A DNA stretch of 64,000 bases, taken from NCBI RefSeq assembly GCF_000803265.1, contig NW_014575407.1, positions 124,001 to 188,000 on the forward strand, given 5' to 3'. The translations under genes and the position numbers were made by a program. The stretch comes from Ordospora colligata OC4. Taxonomy: Eukaryota > Microsporidia > Ordosporidae. Shown in pieces: positions 20,819 to 30,325 of the stretch (position 1 is its first letter; the number at the start of each line of letters is the position of its first letter). The notes below the pieces were generated by a model. It saw nothing but the letters and a program-made list of their open reading frames with translations, had not been told where the DNA came from and did no database searches.

Positions 20819-21925
20819 TTATTTTTTATCGATTCGATTGATGTGCATCTGGAGGAGTTTTGCTTCATATGTACTCTTCTTTTCCATCAACCTTGATCTT
20901 AGCTCCATGATTATCCTTTCGTCTTCTTTGATCTTCTTCTGGATTTCTTTTGTAAGCTTGATATCATCCTGTTCGAGAGCCTCAGATTCACTAGTCACTG
21001 CCTTGCCAATCTCTCGGGCTCTGTAATCGTCATAGAACGCTTCAGTTGCCCTAACAAGATTAATCAAGTTTTTTGATATCAGTGAATTCACAAGGAAATA
21101 AAAGTCATTCCATGCAGTTTTATCAAGATCCATAATTCCCCATGGATACTCTCTCTTGTGGTTGTGCCCGTCTTCAAAGCCCATATTGCCAGATATTACA
21201 AAATACGGACACTGTGATTTCTGATTGTCATCATGCTTAGAATCCAGGCAAAATGTATCGATACCTTCTGAAGAAAGAATGCCCGATATTATTGCATGGC
21301 ATTCTGCTCTCTCCGCATCATTTAGAAGATCACTTTTTGCAATTACAGGTACTAAATTGCACATCTTTGATATCTCCTTCATTGTGCATATGTCTGCCAT
21401 TCTTACATGTGTTGGATTTGGCTCTAGAAAGTACAGACACAGATGAATGCGCTTGTCTTTAATGAGTGATCTGACGCTCCTTCTTTCCTGATACATGAAG
21501 TCTTTGAAGTTTTCTTGCAACAAATCAGCAACTGGTTCCCAGCAGCCGTGATTATTCACACTATCACCAATGCCATCAACTTCAGTGACGGTGACACGTG
21601 TTTGGAATCCGTTCTCCATCACAAAGAATTTAGAAACCTGGATGTTAAGAATTGAGTTTTTGTGTAAGCATTTGCCATTCTCTGGAGCCTGGTATGCAGG
21701 CAGGGCATCGCTAGTGCATATTGCGCTCGATGAATCAACAAATGGATCTGAGGGTAGAATAGATGCACCGAGCATTTGATTGATGAACGATGTCTTTCCT
21801 AGTCCACAAGATCCAGCAGTCATGATATTGAAGTCAATCCCGGCCTTGCAAAAGTTCCTATACTTCACATTCGGAAGGTTTGAGACGCCTATTCCCTTTG
21901 GGCCCATGGAAACAAACAATCTCAT
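20819..21925 (-). CDS. septin GTPase
   Basis: Protein of 368 aa. The septin G-domain has P-loop GSCGLGKTSFINQML (about 39-52), a G3-like TEVDGIGDSVNN, and G4 VIAKSDLLNDAE (AKAD in most septins). The septin-unique element follows in the segment ending in the NLINLVRATEAFYDDYRARE region. A C-terminal coiled coil (about 305-365) fits filament-forming septins. It would act in cytokinesis or cell-shape control. Two starts are possible, 21925 and the ATG six codons later. It diverges from the SNARE gene over a short gap. Confidence 0.93.
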   Translation of the reverse strand: MRLFVSMGPKGIGVSNLPNVKYRNFCKAGIDFNIMTAGSCGLGKTSFINQMLGASILPSDPFVDSSSAICTSDALPAYQAPENGKCLHKNSILNIQVSKFFVMENGFQTRVTVTEVDGIGDSVNNHGCWEPVADLLQENFKDFMYQERRSVRSLIKDKRIHLCLYFLEPNPTHVRMADICTMKEISKMCNLVPVIAKSDLLNDAERAECHAIISGILSSEGIDTFCLDSKHDDNQKSQCPYFVISGNMGFEDGHNHKREYPWGIMDLDKTAWNDFYFLVNSLISKNLINLVRATEAFYDDYRAREIGKAVTSESEALEQDDIKLTKEIQKKIKEDERIIMELRSRLMEKKSTYEAKLLQMHINRIDKK

Positions 21926-21999
21926 GACTTTATAGTGGCTGTGTAAACAATCTAATTCGAAACGTCAAGTAACTTTGCCTTTGTTTGTTGTGCAAAGAA

Positions 22000-22272
22000 A
22001 TGTCAGACCAAACGCTTGGCGATGTAGTGGAGAGTGCAAAGTTTGCGGAAGGTGAGCTAACAATGATACTTGACGAAATAACATTGCAGAACGAAAAGCT
22101 TGTTGAGATCCAACGGAAGATTGGAATTGGAAGGACACACTTAGTCAAGAACTCACGATTACTTAACGATATATTTAAAATGACCCGACCAATACTTGCA
22201 ATCGGATTGATTGTGTTTTCACTTGTTGTTGTTGTGATTGTCTACATTCGACTTCCATCTAGCATTATGTGA
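22000..22272 (+). CDS. tail-anchored SNARE, probably Qb type (Vti1/Bos1-like)
   Basis: Short protein of 90 aa: one SNARE heptad helix (about 10-62) followed by a single C-terminal membrane anchor (PILAIGLIVFSLVVVVIVYI) and a few residues. In the helix, LDEITLQNEKLVEIQRKIG places a Gln at the expected zero layer, and HLVKNSRLLNDIFKM resembles the end of Vti1/Bos1 (KSS.IL..M). No N-terminal regulatory domain is present, which is unusual for Qb SNAREs but common in reduced genomes. The start is the first ATG; a longer frame would need a non-ATG codon. Vti1 against Bos1 cannot be settled by eye. Confidence 0.72.
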   Translation: MSDQTLGDVVESAKFAEGELTMILDEITLQNEKLVEIQRKIGIGRTHLVKNSRLLNDIFKMTRPILAIGLIVFSLVVVVIVYIRLPSSIM

Positions 22273-22281
22273 TGAATGAAG

Positions 22282-22354
22282 TTCATCATCATTCATGAAT
22301 CTATTGATTATCTGACTAAACTAATTCATCATCATTCATGCATCTATTGATTAT
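22282..22354 (+). repeat. direct repeat, two 30-bp copies
   Basis: ttcatcatcattcatgaatc... at 22282-22311 recurs at 22325-22354 with one mismatch, 43 bp apart, in the gap between the SNARE and chitin synthase 3' ends. It carries ATTCAT and ATGCAT words common in this window's intergenic DNA. No function is visible. Confidence 0.8.
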
Positions 22355-22483
22355 GCAAATTAATCAGATTCTAATATATGGACAAAATATAAAGTGGATA
22401 TAATAGAACATTCACAGGTACTCCATAAACTGCAAACCAACATTAAACATCTTGATTACAAATCATTTATTATACTGCTCTAA

Positions 22484-24931
22484 TCATTTACATTCTTCGC
22501 TTAGAAATTCTTCTAGTTCACGAACCTTGACCTTCGAGTGATCAAATTCCCCATCTTCATCCTCCTCTCCATCTCCATCTACCTTCCTTGTGTTTCCCCA
22601 CGTAAAGTTATCAAAGTGCCAGAAAGCATAAGTCGGTAGCACAAGGTTCCATATAGGAATCGACAATACATACACTATGCACCAGAACACATACTGTAAC
22701 TCCATCGTTGTCATCAAGATAAGAACAGCAGGTAATCCAAAAATACCGCCAAGCATAATCAGAGGAACCCATGCAGGTTCAATCAGAATCGACACCGCTA
22801 TCATTACAAACGTAAAGACTATTGCAGCCGGTAACACCAACGTCCCGAACAGCTCCATTACAACAACAAACTGCATCGAACAGCAAAAAACACCACATAA
22901 GTTGTTCACACGCACAAGCTCAAATAGATTATGCACTGTGGAGTTGATCCATCTTCTCCTCTGACTTAGAAGAACACTGAACTCTCCAGGAACATACGTC
23001 TCGCACTTCGCTGCAGGTATAAACACAAGCTTACGCTTGTAGAAGTTCTTCAGAAGCAGCGTCGTCAAATACCTGTCCTCTCCAAGATGTAATAGATTCT
23101 TCTGATGCAGCGTCTTTGCCTCAAACACAGAGTACGCATTTATAATAAACGGATGTGCAAGAATCGGAAGACAAAGATTCTTCTCAACAGATGCTCCAAA
23201 GAGTTGCTTCGGATTACTGATCTTAGACACCGCTACATGTGTCTTCAAAGGCCCAGAAAGCAATTCTCCATGTGCATTAGTCACAATCTTGATCCTGTAC
23301 ATGCAGAAACATCCTGGAAGGCATGTTACTCCTCCAAATACCGACTCAAACGTCTTACTTAGATGATGGCTTACGTAATACTCAAATACCTGAATCATCG
23401 TAACCCAGCTCTCAAGCTTGTTCAGAATCATAGTCTCGCCACACACTCCAATCACCTTGGGGTCCGTCTCAAAAACATTCACCATCACAGATAATGCATC
23501 AGGTTTAACAATAGTATCTGCGTCCACCATAAGAATACATTCAAAGTCCTCAGGTTCAATGTGTGGCATTAGTATCTTAATCTTCCTGTATATTTCAAAC
23601 TCTAACTCAGTCATCCTGTCCCTATATATAAGCTTTGAGAAAAAAGACATAAGAATCACCTGGCTATCTCTCTTTCCTCTATTTCCTGCCTTAAACACCT
23701 CGTCTGGATTTCCACACTTATTAATCACAAGAATCCTGGTCTTGTATTCCTTGCATTCTCTGTAAATATCTTGTCTGCCACAACATGACCAAGGCGATCC
23801 TTCCTCTTCTGCTTCTTCCTTTACATGATAATATCCTTCATACACCTTTGCTCTGTTGTATCTCTTAGATCCGTGTGTCAAGGACACATAGCTTTTTGGC
23901 TCGGCATTTCTATTCACTTCACAAAGGCTCAGTACAATCTCCGGTGTGCTCATCTCATTTCCAGATCCTGTTATTTCTCCATCACAAACAACAATAATCA
24001 ATTTATTGTCGTATCCATAATCTTGCTTACAAAGGCTGTCCAGTGTCTTCTTAATTCCTTCCCGTCCTTCGCTGTAGCATGTAACCAATAACACACAAGG
24101 CGTTACCTTTGCACTTGGCTTTGCTCGCTTCTTCATGTACCATGAGTAAAATAGCCCTAGAGAAAACTTCGTAATGATCAGCCCAAAGATCGATATCGTA
24201 GATATCCAGAACATCGTATCTGCAAGAAGGCACCCAGGTGTCTTTGTAGCCACCTTTCCTGCATAAAACATGTCTTGATAGCATTTCCACTCATCCGCTT
24301 CAAAATCAGGTTTTCCTTCCGCTCCTGCATACTTCTCGTTGAACTCCTCAAACATCGGCTCTGTGCAGTACGAAGGATCATATACTTTGCTGTTCACAAC
24401 GATCATCTTCTTCCTTGTTATGTCTGCCCAATCCCAATAAATATCATCTATTCTCTCCAAATCGTCCATGTCCATTGATCCACTCATCAGCTGTCGTCCG
24501 AATGCAAGCTTACATGATACACTGCTTTTGTTAAACATGTGTGTCTGGTTTTCTCCAAACTCATGGTTTCCATCCGTATAGTATATCCCGCCATTTGCTA
24601 TCACAACTCGTCCACTAAATGCATCAGGGCGCATGCTGGAAGCAATGTATTTGTTGTTTCCTCTGCAGACTATCGTGTTCATTCCATATGTCATGAAAGT
24701 AAGTACAACCCAAGAAAAGAATATACATATACACAGCGCAACCTTTTCTCTCCATGCATGCTGTATCTCTAGTGTTGTCATTCCAAAACACCTGAGCATG
24801 AAGTTAGGGATCAGGCACGTCAATATCAGCGTGATCTTGTACCATGTACCTTTATTCTCTGCATCGTTCTGGGGCTCCTTTTGAAGCCTGGTTCTTGATC
24901 GACTCTTTAACATTTCCCCTTGTGATAGCAT
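22484..24931 (-). CDS. CHS1: chitin synthase
   Basis: Membrane GT2 glycosyltransferase that polymerises UDP-GlcNAc into chitin for the spore endospore layer; about 815 aa. Two N-terminal membrane segments are followed by an extracytosolic loop, then the catalytic domain with CDGEITG, VDADTIVKPDAL, LGEDRYLTTLLL and the hallmark QRRRWINST. A cluster of C-terminal membrane helices comes next. The motif set is that of class IV/V-like enzymes without a myosin motor. Start choice: 24931 is the first ATG; the ATG at 24913 follows a GGGG by 2 nt and may be the true one. The neighbouring septin and putative spore-wall gene fit a wall-building role. Confidence 0.96.
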   Translation of the reverse strand: MLSQGEMLKSRSRTRLQKEPQNDAENKGTWYKITLILTCLIPNFMLRCFGMTTLEIQHAWREKVALCICIFFSWVVLTFMTYGMNTIVCRGNNKYIASSMRPDAFSGRVVIANGGIYYTDGNHEFGENQTHMFNKSSVSCKLAFGRQLMSGSMDMDDLERIDDIYWDWADITRKKMIVVNSKVYDPSYCTEPMFEEFNEKYAGAEGKPDFEADEWKCYQDMFYAGKVATKTPGCLLADTMFWISTISIFGLIITKFSLGLFYSWYMKKRAKPSAKVTPCVLLVTCYSEGREGIKKTLDSLCKQDYGYDNKLIIVVCDGEITGSGNEMSTPEIVLSLCEVNRNAEPKSYVSLTHGSKRYNRAKVYEGYYHVKEEAEEEGSPWSCCGRQDIYRECKEYKTRILVINKCGNPDEVFKAGNRGKRDSQVILMSFFSKLIYRDRMTELEFEIYRKIKILMPHIEPEDFECILMVDADTIVKPDALSVMVNVFETDPKVIGVCGETMILNKLESWVTMIQVFEYYVSHHLSKTFESVFGGVTCLPGCFCMYRIKIVTNAHGELLSGPLKTHVAVSKISNPKQLFGASVEKNLCLPILAHPFIINAYSVFEAKTLHQKNLLHLGEDRYLTTLLLKNFYKRKLVFIPAAKCETYVPGEFSVLLSQRRRWINSTVHNLFELVRVNNLCGVFCCSMQFVVVMELFGTLVLPAAIVFTFVMIAVSILIEPAWVPLIMLGGIFGLPAVLILMTTMELQYVFWCIVYVLSIPIWNLVLPTYAFWHFDNFTWGNTRKVDGDGEEDEDGEFDHSKVKVRELEEFLSEECK

Positions 24932-25465
24932 TTGTTTGGACACAACTCAGGCTAATATATACCAATTTAATTAATGCATGGCTATGCCCTATCTGATTCA
25001 ATAAATGCATTGACCGATCTATTCTTATCTACATTCAATCAGCTACCTGGTATATAACATATCAATAATACTGTGTCACAAGCTATCTAAATGCACAAAT
25101 ACACTTTTATTTCAATTCATATCGATACTCCTGATATCCTGCATTCTTTATTCTTCCACAAACCCTCTTGCTCATTGTAATCCTTGGATTTCTCTTATCT
25201 TCTAATTATGAACTATCGCACTTTTCATTTCTAATCAAAATTAACCGATTTGTACAATAACATATTTAAAATCACACATACACTCAGATAATGCGCAGAA
25301 ACACCTCCCTTCTACTGTATCAGACATCCATGCCTTTCAGCAATCATGTCATCCTTCAAGCCACATGATTGAAATTATTAAACATGACATAAACGGGATG
25401 TCAACATACTACTATTCGAGATATAATTAACATTTAAATATCAAGCTACTACTTTCATCCCCGCT
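24932..25465. other. large intergenic region with no recognisable gene
   Basis: At about 530 bp this is the longest gap in the window. It is AT-rich, with scattered ATGCAT words, no tRNA fold, and only one short open frame (25 codons from 25291) that resembles nothing known. It separates two divergent genes, chitin synthase and a small helical protein, so it probably carries both promoters. The extra length may mean more elaborate regulation of chitin synthase. Confidence 0.55.
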
Positions 25466-25756
25466 ATGAAAGAGCTCATTCAAGAAATCGAGAAGCTCGA
25501 AGCAGACATAAAAAGCGACCTTGGGCTTGAAGATGCTCTTATTTCCACACAATCAATCCTGCAGACCATAAACGGTTACAGAAATCTCATCAAGCCCAAG
25601 GAAAAGCAAATAAGAGAATCCCGTCTTGGCATGCTCAGAATGGCAATCAACAGGCTCGACTTTCATAATCTCGAATGCGAAGAAAACACACTGGCAGACA
25701 AGCTCAAAGGCATCTGTAATCAAGACAGCCCTGCACAAAATAGATCCGGATGCTGA
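25466..25756 (+). CDS. small helical protein of unknown function
   Basis: Protein of 96 aa that I cannot assign. It is nearly all helix with heptad character (MKELIQEIEKLEADIKSDLG; RESRLGMLRMAINRLDF) and ends in QNRSGC. The evidence that it is a real gene is the CCCC at 25459-25462, 3 nt before the ATG, the signal shared by confirmed genes here. It may be a small subunit of a coiled-coil complex (kinetochore, Mediator or tether), but nothing proves it. Confidence 0.6.
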   Translation: MKELIQEIEKLEADIKSDLGLEDALISTQSILQTINGYRNLIKPKEKQIRESRLGMLRMAINRLDFHNLECEENTLADKLKGICNQDSPAQNRSGC

Positions 25757-25994
25757 ACCCCACAGCCAGCATATCTCTAAACATTATAGATTAATTGGAT
25801 AGCTGCACATCATGATTAGCATGCTACTAATGCATCATCATGCCCATAACATTCATAATATAGATCCCTCAGCTAAGCTAATTAAACTCTTATTATAGGT
25901 GCTTTCTGGCATACTGCTGTATCAATCAATTCAGGCACTGTACATGTGCTACACTCTGCCTTAGATGCTTGATCGCAACCGAACTATTGGTGCA

Positions 25995-26816
25995 TTATGC
26001 CAAATGCTGTCTATCATGGCCAACTATCTTTCTAATATCAGTCTCCAGTTCTTCAATAGTATATCTGTTAACAATTTTCTTTGTGAAGATGCGTTTAAGA
26101 ATCTTAGATACACACGTAGGCACCACTTCAAGATCCACATCAATGTTTCTGACATTTCTGAGTGTGTCAATCATGCTCTCAGCAACAAATGGAACACTGC
26201 CCGTACATACATAGTACAGAACACATCCAAACGCCCAGATATCCATATGAGCTAGCTCCACGTCTCCATTGTATGTAAGATCCCCAACTTCCACCGTTCC
26301 AAACCCAGGTGTTCCAAGTAACACAACATTACTACCTTTTACAACACCTTGTGCACTAATTATCGAACACCCGAAGTCAATCACCTTAACTTTACTTCCT
26401 GCGATCAGTATGTTTTCAGGTTTTATGTCGCAATGATATACATGATTGTTATGCATGTGCTTCAATGCATCGAGCACTTGTACAAGCCATTGAACCTTCA
26501 AACACATACATGCTAAACAATTGCATAAATCCATGCCAGATACGACCTTCTGCATTGTCTTGCTTTTAAAATATTCCAGAACTAAATAACATCCGTCTAC
26601 ATCCTCTCTGCATCCATTATATCCTATGATGTTTTGATGAGGTGGCAATGCTTCAAATGTGCTTCGTTCTCTATAATACTCATGAGCTCCTCCATTCACT
26701 TGATCTAAATATCTTTTCAGTACAATATTTCTGCGACTCTTTCCATCAAATGCTTTCATTAACACTGTATTCTTTCCCTGAGATATCAATCCGATTGCAT
26801 CAAAGTGCCTTACCAT
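25995..26816 (-). CDS. divergent Ser/Thr protein kinase with atypical active-site motifs
   Basis: Protein of 273 aa forming one kinase domain. The catalytic loop reads YHCDIKPENILI (HCD in place of HRD, near residue 129) and the metal loop VIDFGCS. The APE-region equivalent lies in GTPGFGTVEVGD, and MDIWAFGCVLYYVCTG is clear helix F. The N-lobe has no normal glycine-rich loop (GLISQGKNTVLMKAF), while the lysine of VLKRYL may be the ATP-anchoring residue. The start at 26816 follows a CCC by 9 nt; the upstream part of the open frame lacks an ATG. The family is unclear, possibly a remnant of the STE/CAMK-like group. SGT1 lies 63 nt upstream on the same strand. Confidence 0.75.
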   Translation of the reverse strand: MVRHFDAIGLISQGKNTVLMKAFDGKSRRNIVLKRYLDQVNGGAHEYYRERSTFEALPPHQNIIGYNGCREDVDGCYLVLEYFKSKTMQKVVSGMDLCNCLACMCLKVQWLVQVLDALKHMHNNHVYHCDIKPENILIAGSKVKVIDFGCSIISAQGVVKGSNVVLLGTPGFGTVEVGDLTYNGDVELAHMDIWAFGCVLYYVCTGSVPFVAESMIDTLRNVRNIDVDLEVVPTCVSKILKRIFTKKIVNRYTIEELETDIRKIVGHDRQHLA

Positions 26817-26879
26817 CCGTTTCAGGGATGAACATTTCTGTAATTGCCACAACAGTAGCAGATTTGCAAGCCAAAAACT

Positions 26880-27350
26880 TTATTCCTCACGCGCAACCTT
26901 TTTTTGCTTGACCTGATCCCAATCAGTGCTCAAGACTGTGCCCTCAGATTCATAGAACGACTTCTCCATTGCCCTACGAACATCATCACCAGACCGTTTG
27001 TATATCTTACTCAGCAAGTCAAGCAATGACTCTGTCTGCTCAGATTCTTCCTCTGACTCCCAATTCTCTATTTCTGTCTTACTTACATCCCCAGTTGTAT
27101 TCCCTGTGCATTCTATCCACATCTTGTATTGCACTTTTCTCAGGTGCACTTCTATCCTTGGCCCTGATGTGCACAACGTTACCTCTGGACTGACGTCTCC
27201 CAACAGATTGATTGCAAGGTCATCACACAACACCAATCTTCTTGAACCATCGATGTATGGACTGATCGTCATTCCAGATACATCTTCTTTGCTAATCATG
27301 ATTGTCACTGTTTCATTTGTTTCTGTGAATTCGCATGCTTTATGCATCAT
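26880..27350 (-). CDS. SGT1: SGT1 cochaperone (CS + SGS domains, no TPR)
   Basis: Protein of 156 aa. The CS domain occupies about 5-85 (ETNETVTIMISKEDVSG and VHLRKVQYKMWI). The C-terminal SGS part (about 105-156) has LLSKIYKRSGDDVRRAMEKS and ESEGTVLSTDWDQVKQKKV, which match the diagnostic SGS end. SGT1 links Hsp90 to SCF ligases and kinetochore assembly. Yeast SGT1 is 395 aa and begins with TPR repeats; these are missing here, so Skp1 contact through TPR would be lost. Two in-frame ATGs stand together at the start. It diverges from the DDB1-like gene with about 78 bp between the two. Confidence 0.87.
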   Translation of the reverse strand: MMHKACEFTETNETVTIMISKEDVSGMTISPYIDGSRRLVLCDDLAINLLGDVSPEVTLCTSGPRIEVHLRKVQYKMWIECTGNTTGDVSKTEIENWESEEESEQTESLLDLLSKIYKRSGDDVRRAMEKSFYESEGTVLSTDWDQVKQKKVAREE

Positions 27351-27428
27351 CCGTTTGTTTATTTATATTTTTTGAATAAATACTTGCATTGTATTCTAAT
27401 TCGAACGGTGAGCCCAGGATTTCTGCAA

Positions 27429-30272
27429 ATGTATGCAATAAGGACACTAAAGAGCTCAAGTGCGGTTGTTTCAGCAACAAAAGCGATATATAGGGATATG
27501 GAATGCATTTTTATAAACAAAGGATCTGCTGTGGATATATGCAGTTTGGATTTAAAGCTTATTGATACAATATATCCTAACGGATGGGTGTTGCTTGCAA
27601 TTCCTGTTACTATCTCAGGCGCTGATGGGATTTTGCTAGTGTATTCACAAGGAATGTATGCCATAGTATGCAACAGAGTGCGTGTGCATATGGGCCAGAT
27701 GCCAATCAAGGCAAAATGGACAAGATGGATTGAATGTTCACAGATGTTTATTTTTGTTGCAGACGAAGGATATGTGGCTATTGCGCGAATGAATAATCAA
27801 GGATTAGTATTTGCAAATGATTTAAATGACTTTAGCTATTATAAGATTCTTGAATGCCTTAGCATTAGGAATTGTGCTGAGTTTGTGATTGAGGATATTT
27901 CAGGAGACGTATTTTTGGCGAGATATATATCTAGTCAGAACGGGCAGAGGATGATACTAAATGAACGAGTGATACTAAAGAAAGGAATCAAACACGTAGA
28001 GATCATTGGTGATGGAATGCTATTATTTGCGAATGGAAAGGTTCATTACTATGAAGAAGGGCGCTTTGTGGCTGAAAGTGAATTTGCAAATCAAAATATT
28101 AAATGTGGTTTAGAGACTGAGAGAGGAGTACTGATGTCTATGAATGATGGAGAAGTCATACGTGTCTCGTTGAGAAGTGTGCAGGATTTACAAAATACTA
28201 CCATGCATGCACCGAATGTATTAACCCTGAAAACCGAGGTTCTTGGGAATGTCGGCACATGGTTTAACTCGATTGTTCCAGTTGGTAATGGATGCTATTA
28301 TGCAGCATCAAGTGCTGGGGCATCGTATTACCTGAAGATAGGAAAACGTCTCAAGATACTGAAAGTGTTTGAAAACAAAGGAGTACAACAAGGATTGGAG
28401 CTTTTTGAAGGAAGATTCGGATATATCGCTGCGAATAGCATTGAATTTATGATGTATGGTGTTGATATCTGTGTGGAGCCGAAGTATGAGTTTGCAAGTG
28501 CTGTAAGAAGGTTTGGAATATATGAAGGATGGCTGATTGTATCTTATCTGAACGAGGGAAGGATGTATGGAGAGCATATACAAGAAGAAAGAAAGTTTGA
28601 TGAAATTTTGAATATTTATAATGGAATGCAATGCTACTTCAATACAAGAAATAATATATTTAAGGTGAGTAATACGGGTATTACAGAGATTGAAGAGAAA
28701 GGGATTGTATTGACGGCATATAATGAACAAGAGTGTGTTATATATACTGATGAAAGATGTATTGTGAGGATATGTCTTGAAACAATGAGGAGAGTTATAT
28801 GTACAGAGTGTAAATACGAAGTGAGTTTATTGTATATTAACAAATATCTGTTTGTGTCAACATATAATGATGAACTTGTAATTATGGACAAGAATAGTTT
28901 GAAGGTTTTAGAAGTAAGAAGACATGAAATGCTAAAAGCAGCATGTGATGTAGATGAAGACGTGTTTTTTGTGGGAATATCTGGTATGTGTTATAGAATG
29001 CGTTATGGAGATGATGAAAATGATTATGTTAGCAAGATTGCCATTGAGTGTTTGTTTTCATTTGGATTTGTGGTTGATACTCTTATTTATGTGCCTGGAT
29101 ACCTGGTGGGAATAGGATTCATGACTGTACTTGTGGATTTGAATAGATTTTGTTTGTACAGATGCTCACAGGAAGGAGTATCATATGGAGTATTTGCAGA
29201 TCAGTTGTATGTTTCAAGAGGATGTGGAATATACAAATGCAAACTTGTATTTGATCCAAAGCTTTTGGTATCTACAAGACATTGCTGGATTGAAGAGCAA
29301 TTAAAAACTAAGATAATGCGCAGATTTATTACAAATCATGATGAGCAGGAAGTATGTGGATATGTAGAGTTTGACCTGAGCATTGGAAGGGATGCAGTTA
29401 TTAATTCGTATGTACAAGTGAATGCAAACAAAAGGAATGTTTTTAAGCTTGAGAGTGAGATATTAATGGAAGGAAAATCCTTATCTACGAAGTATTTCAT
29501 AGTTGCAAGCAATATGTCCAAGGATGAAGAGATGTCTAAGATACGCATGCTTCTGATTAAAAATGAAAGAATTAAGGTATCATACGAAGCTGTTCGAAGA
29601 GGAGTGGTTTATGGACTGTGTATTGATGGAGAATATGTAGTGACTCATAGAGCACGTATGTTGTGTGTATACAAGTGGCAGGCAAAGTCTCTTGTTGAAC
29701 TATGCGAGATGGACATTGGATTTGTGCCGTATAAAATAGCGAGCAATGCAGGTAGAATTGCATGTTCATGCATGAACAGATCATTTGAGGTATTTGTATT
29801 TATTAAGGAATGCAATTCATTGGCACGAGAGTTTATCAATGCAGACAAGATTCAGGTGGATACTATGATGTTTGTACCTGAAGGGCTTCTTGTCACAACA
29901 TCTAATGGAAAGATAATACTGTATGGAAGTGGATATGAAGTAGTGCTTTCTTTTGATACAGAGCGTATAACAAGCATGGCTTGTGGATCTTTATCATTAC
30001 AACAGTCAAATATGATATATTTTTTGACAGAGAATGGAAAGATTGGAGGAATATCTACAGTAAACGAAGATGAAATGAGAAGCCTACTTGAGCTAGAGCA
30101 GCATGCAAATACTCTTTCAATATGTCCAAAGCAGAAAAAAACAGAAAAGATAGTTGATATTGATCTGATTAATACTCTAAGCATTTCAGAGATAGAAAAA
30201 ATTGCTGATGATAAAGGATTTGACAAAAACACATTTTTTGGAATTCTTGATAAGATTAGTAAAATGTATTGA
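27429..30272 (+). CDS. DDB1/CPSF160/SF3B3 superfamily protein (multi-propeller)
   Basis: Protein of 947 aa built of irregular beta-propeller strands from end to end, with no catalytic motif. The segments LKTEVLGNVGTWFNSIVPVG and YYAASSAGASYYLKI resemble the conserved GetsiastI.yl....FvGSs.GDS block of DDB1/SF3B3/CPSF160. The last 90 residues (FLTENGKIGGIS, then EKIVDIDLINTLS and a helical end) fit the helical C-terminal domain. I cannot decide between DDB1 (ubiquitin ligase adaptor), SF3B3/Rse1 (splicing) and CPSF160/Cft1 (3' processing). The start at 27429 follows CCC by 14 nt; an in-frame ATG at 27342 would overlap SGT1. All-beta composition and high divergence limit confidence. Confidence 0.65.
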   Translation: MYAIRTLKSSSAVVSATKAIYRDMECIFINKGSAVDICSLDLKLIDTIYPNGWVLLAIPVTISGADGILLVYSQGMYAIVCNRVRVHMGQMPIKAKWTRWIECSQMFIFVADEGYVAIARMNNQGLVFANDLNDFSYYKILECLSIRNCAEFVIEDISGDVFLARYISSQNGQRMILNERVILKKGIKHVEIIGDGMLLFANGKVHYYEEGRFVAESEFANQNIKCGLETERGVLMSMNDGEVIRVSLRSVQDLQNTTMHAPNVLTLKTEVLGNVGTWFNSIVPVGNGCYYAASSAGASYYLKIGKRLKILKVFENKGVQQGLELFEGRFGYIAANSIEFMMYGVDICVEPKYEFASAVRRFGIYEGWLIVSYLNEGRMYGEHIQEERKFDEILNIYNGMQCYFNTRNNIFKVSNTGITEIEEKGIVLTAYNEQECVIYTDERCIVRICLETMRRVICTECKYEVSLLYINKYLFVSTYNDELVIMDKNSLKVLEVRRHEMLKAACDVDEDVFFVGISGMCYRMRYGDDENDYVSKIAIECLFSFGFVVDTLIYVPGYLVGIGFMTVLVDLNRFCLYRCSQEGVSYGVFADQLYVSRGCGIYKCKLVFDPKLLVSTRHCWIEEQLKTKIMRRFITNHDEQEVCGYVEFDLSIGRDAVINSYVQVNANKRNVFKLESEILMEGKSLSTKYFIVASNMSKDEEMSKIRMLLIKNERIKVSYEAVRRGVVYGLCIDGEYVVTHRARMLCVYKWQAKSLVELCEMDIGFVPYKIASNAGRIACSCMNRSFEVFVFIKECNSLAREFINADKIQVDTMMFVPEGLLVTTSNGKIILYGSGYEVVLSFDTERITSMACGSLSLQQSNMIYFLTENGKIGGISTVNEDEMRSLLELEQHANTLSICPKQKKTEKIVDIDLINTLSISEIEKIADDKGFDKNTFFGILDKISKMY

Positions 30273-30325
30273 TAGATGTATTTATTTTGATTAATAAGTG
30301 AGAATAAAGCCATTTGTGATATATT

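Noticed and set aside
22282..22354. Possible CRISPR-like or transposon-end repeat
   Set aside because: Only two copies, a host of eukaryotic type, no nearby transposase and no inverted ends.
25291..25368. 25-codon open frame in the 530-bp gap, considered as a tiny ribosomal protein such as eL41
   Set aside because: The peptide is not Arg/Lys-rich enough and matches no small ribosomal protein; no start signal.
26880..27350. p23/Sba1 or Shq1 as identity of the CS-domain gene
   Set aside because: The C-terminal SGS motif (EGTVLSTDW) is specific for SGT1.
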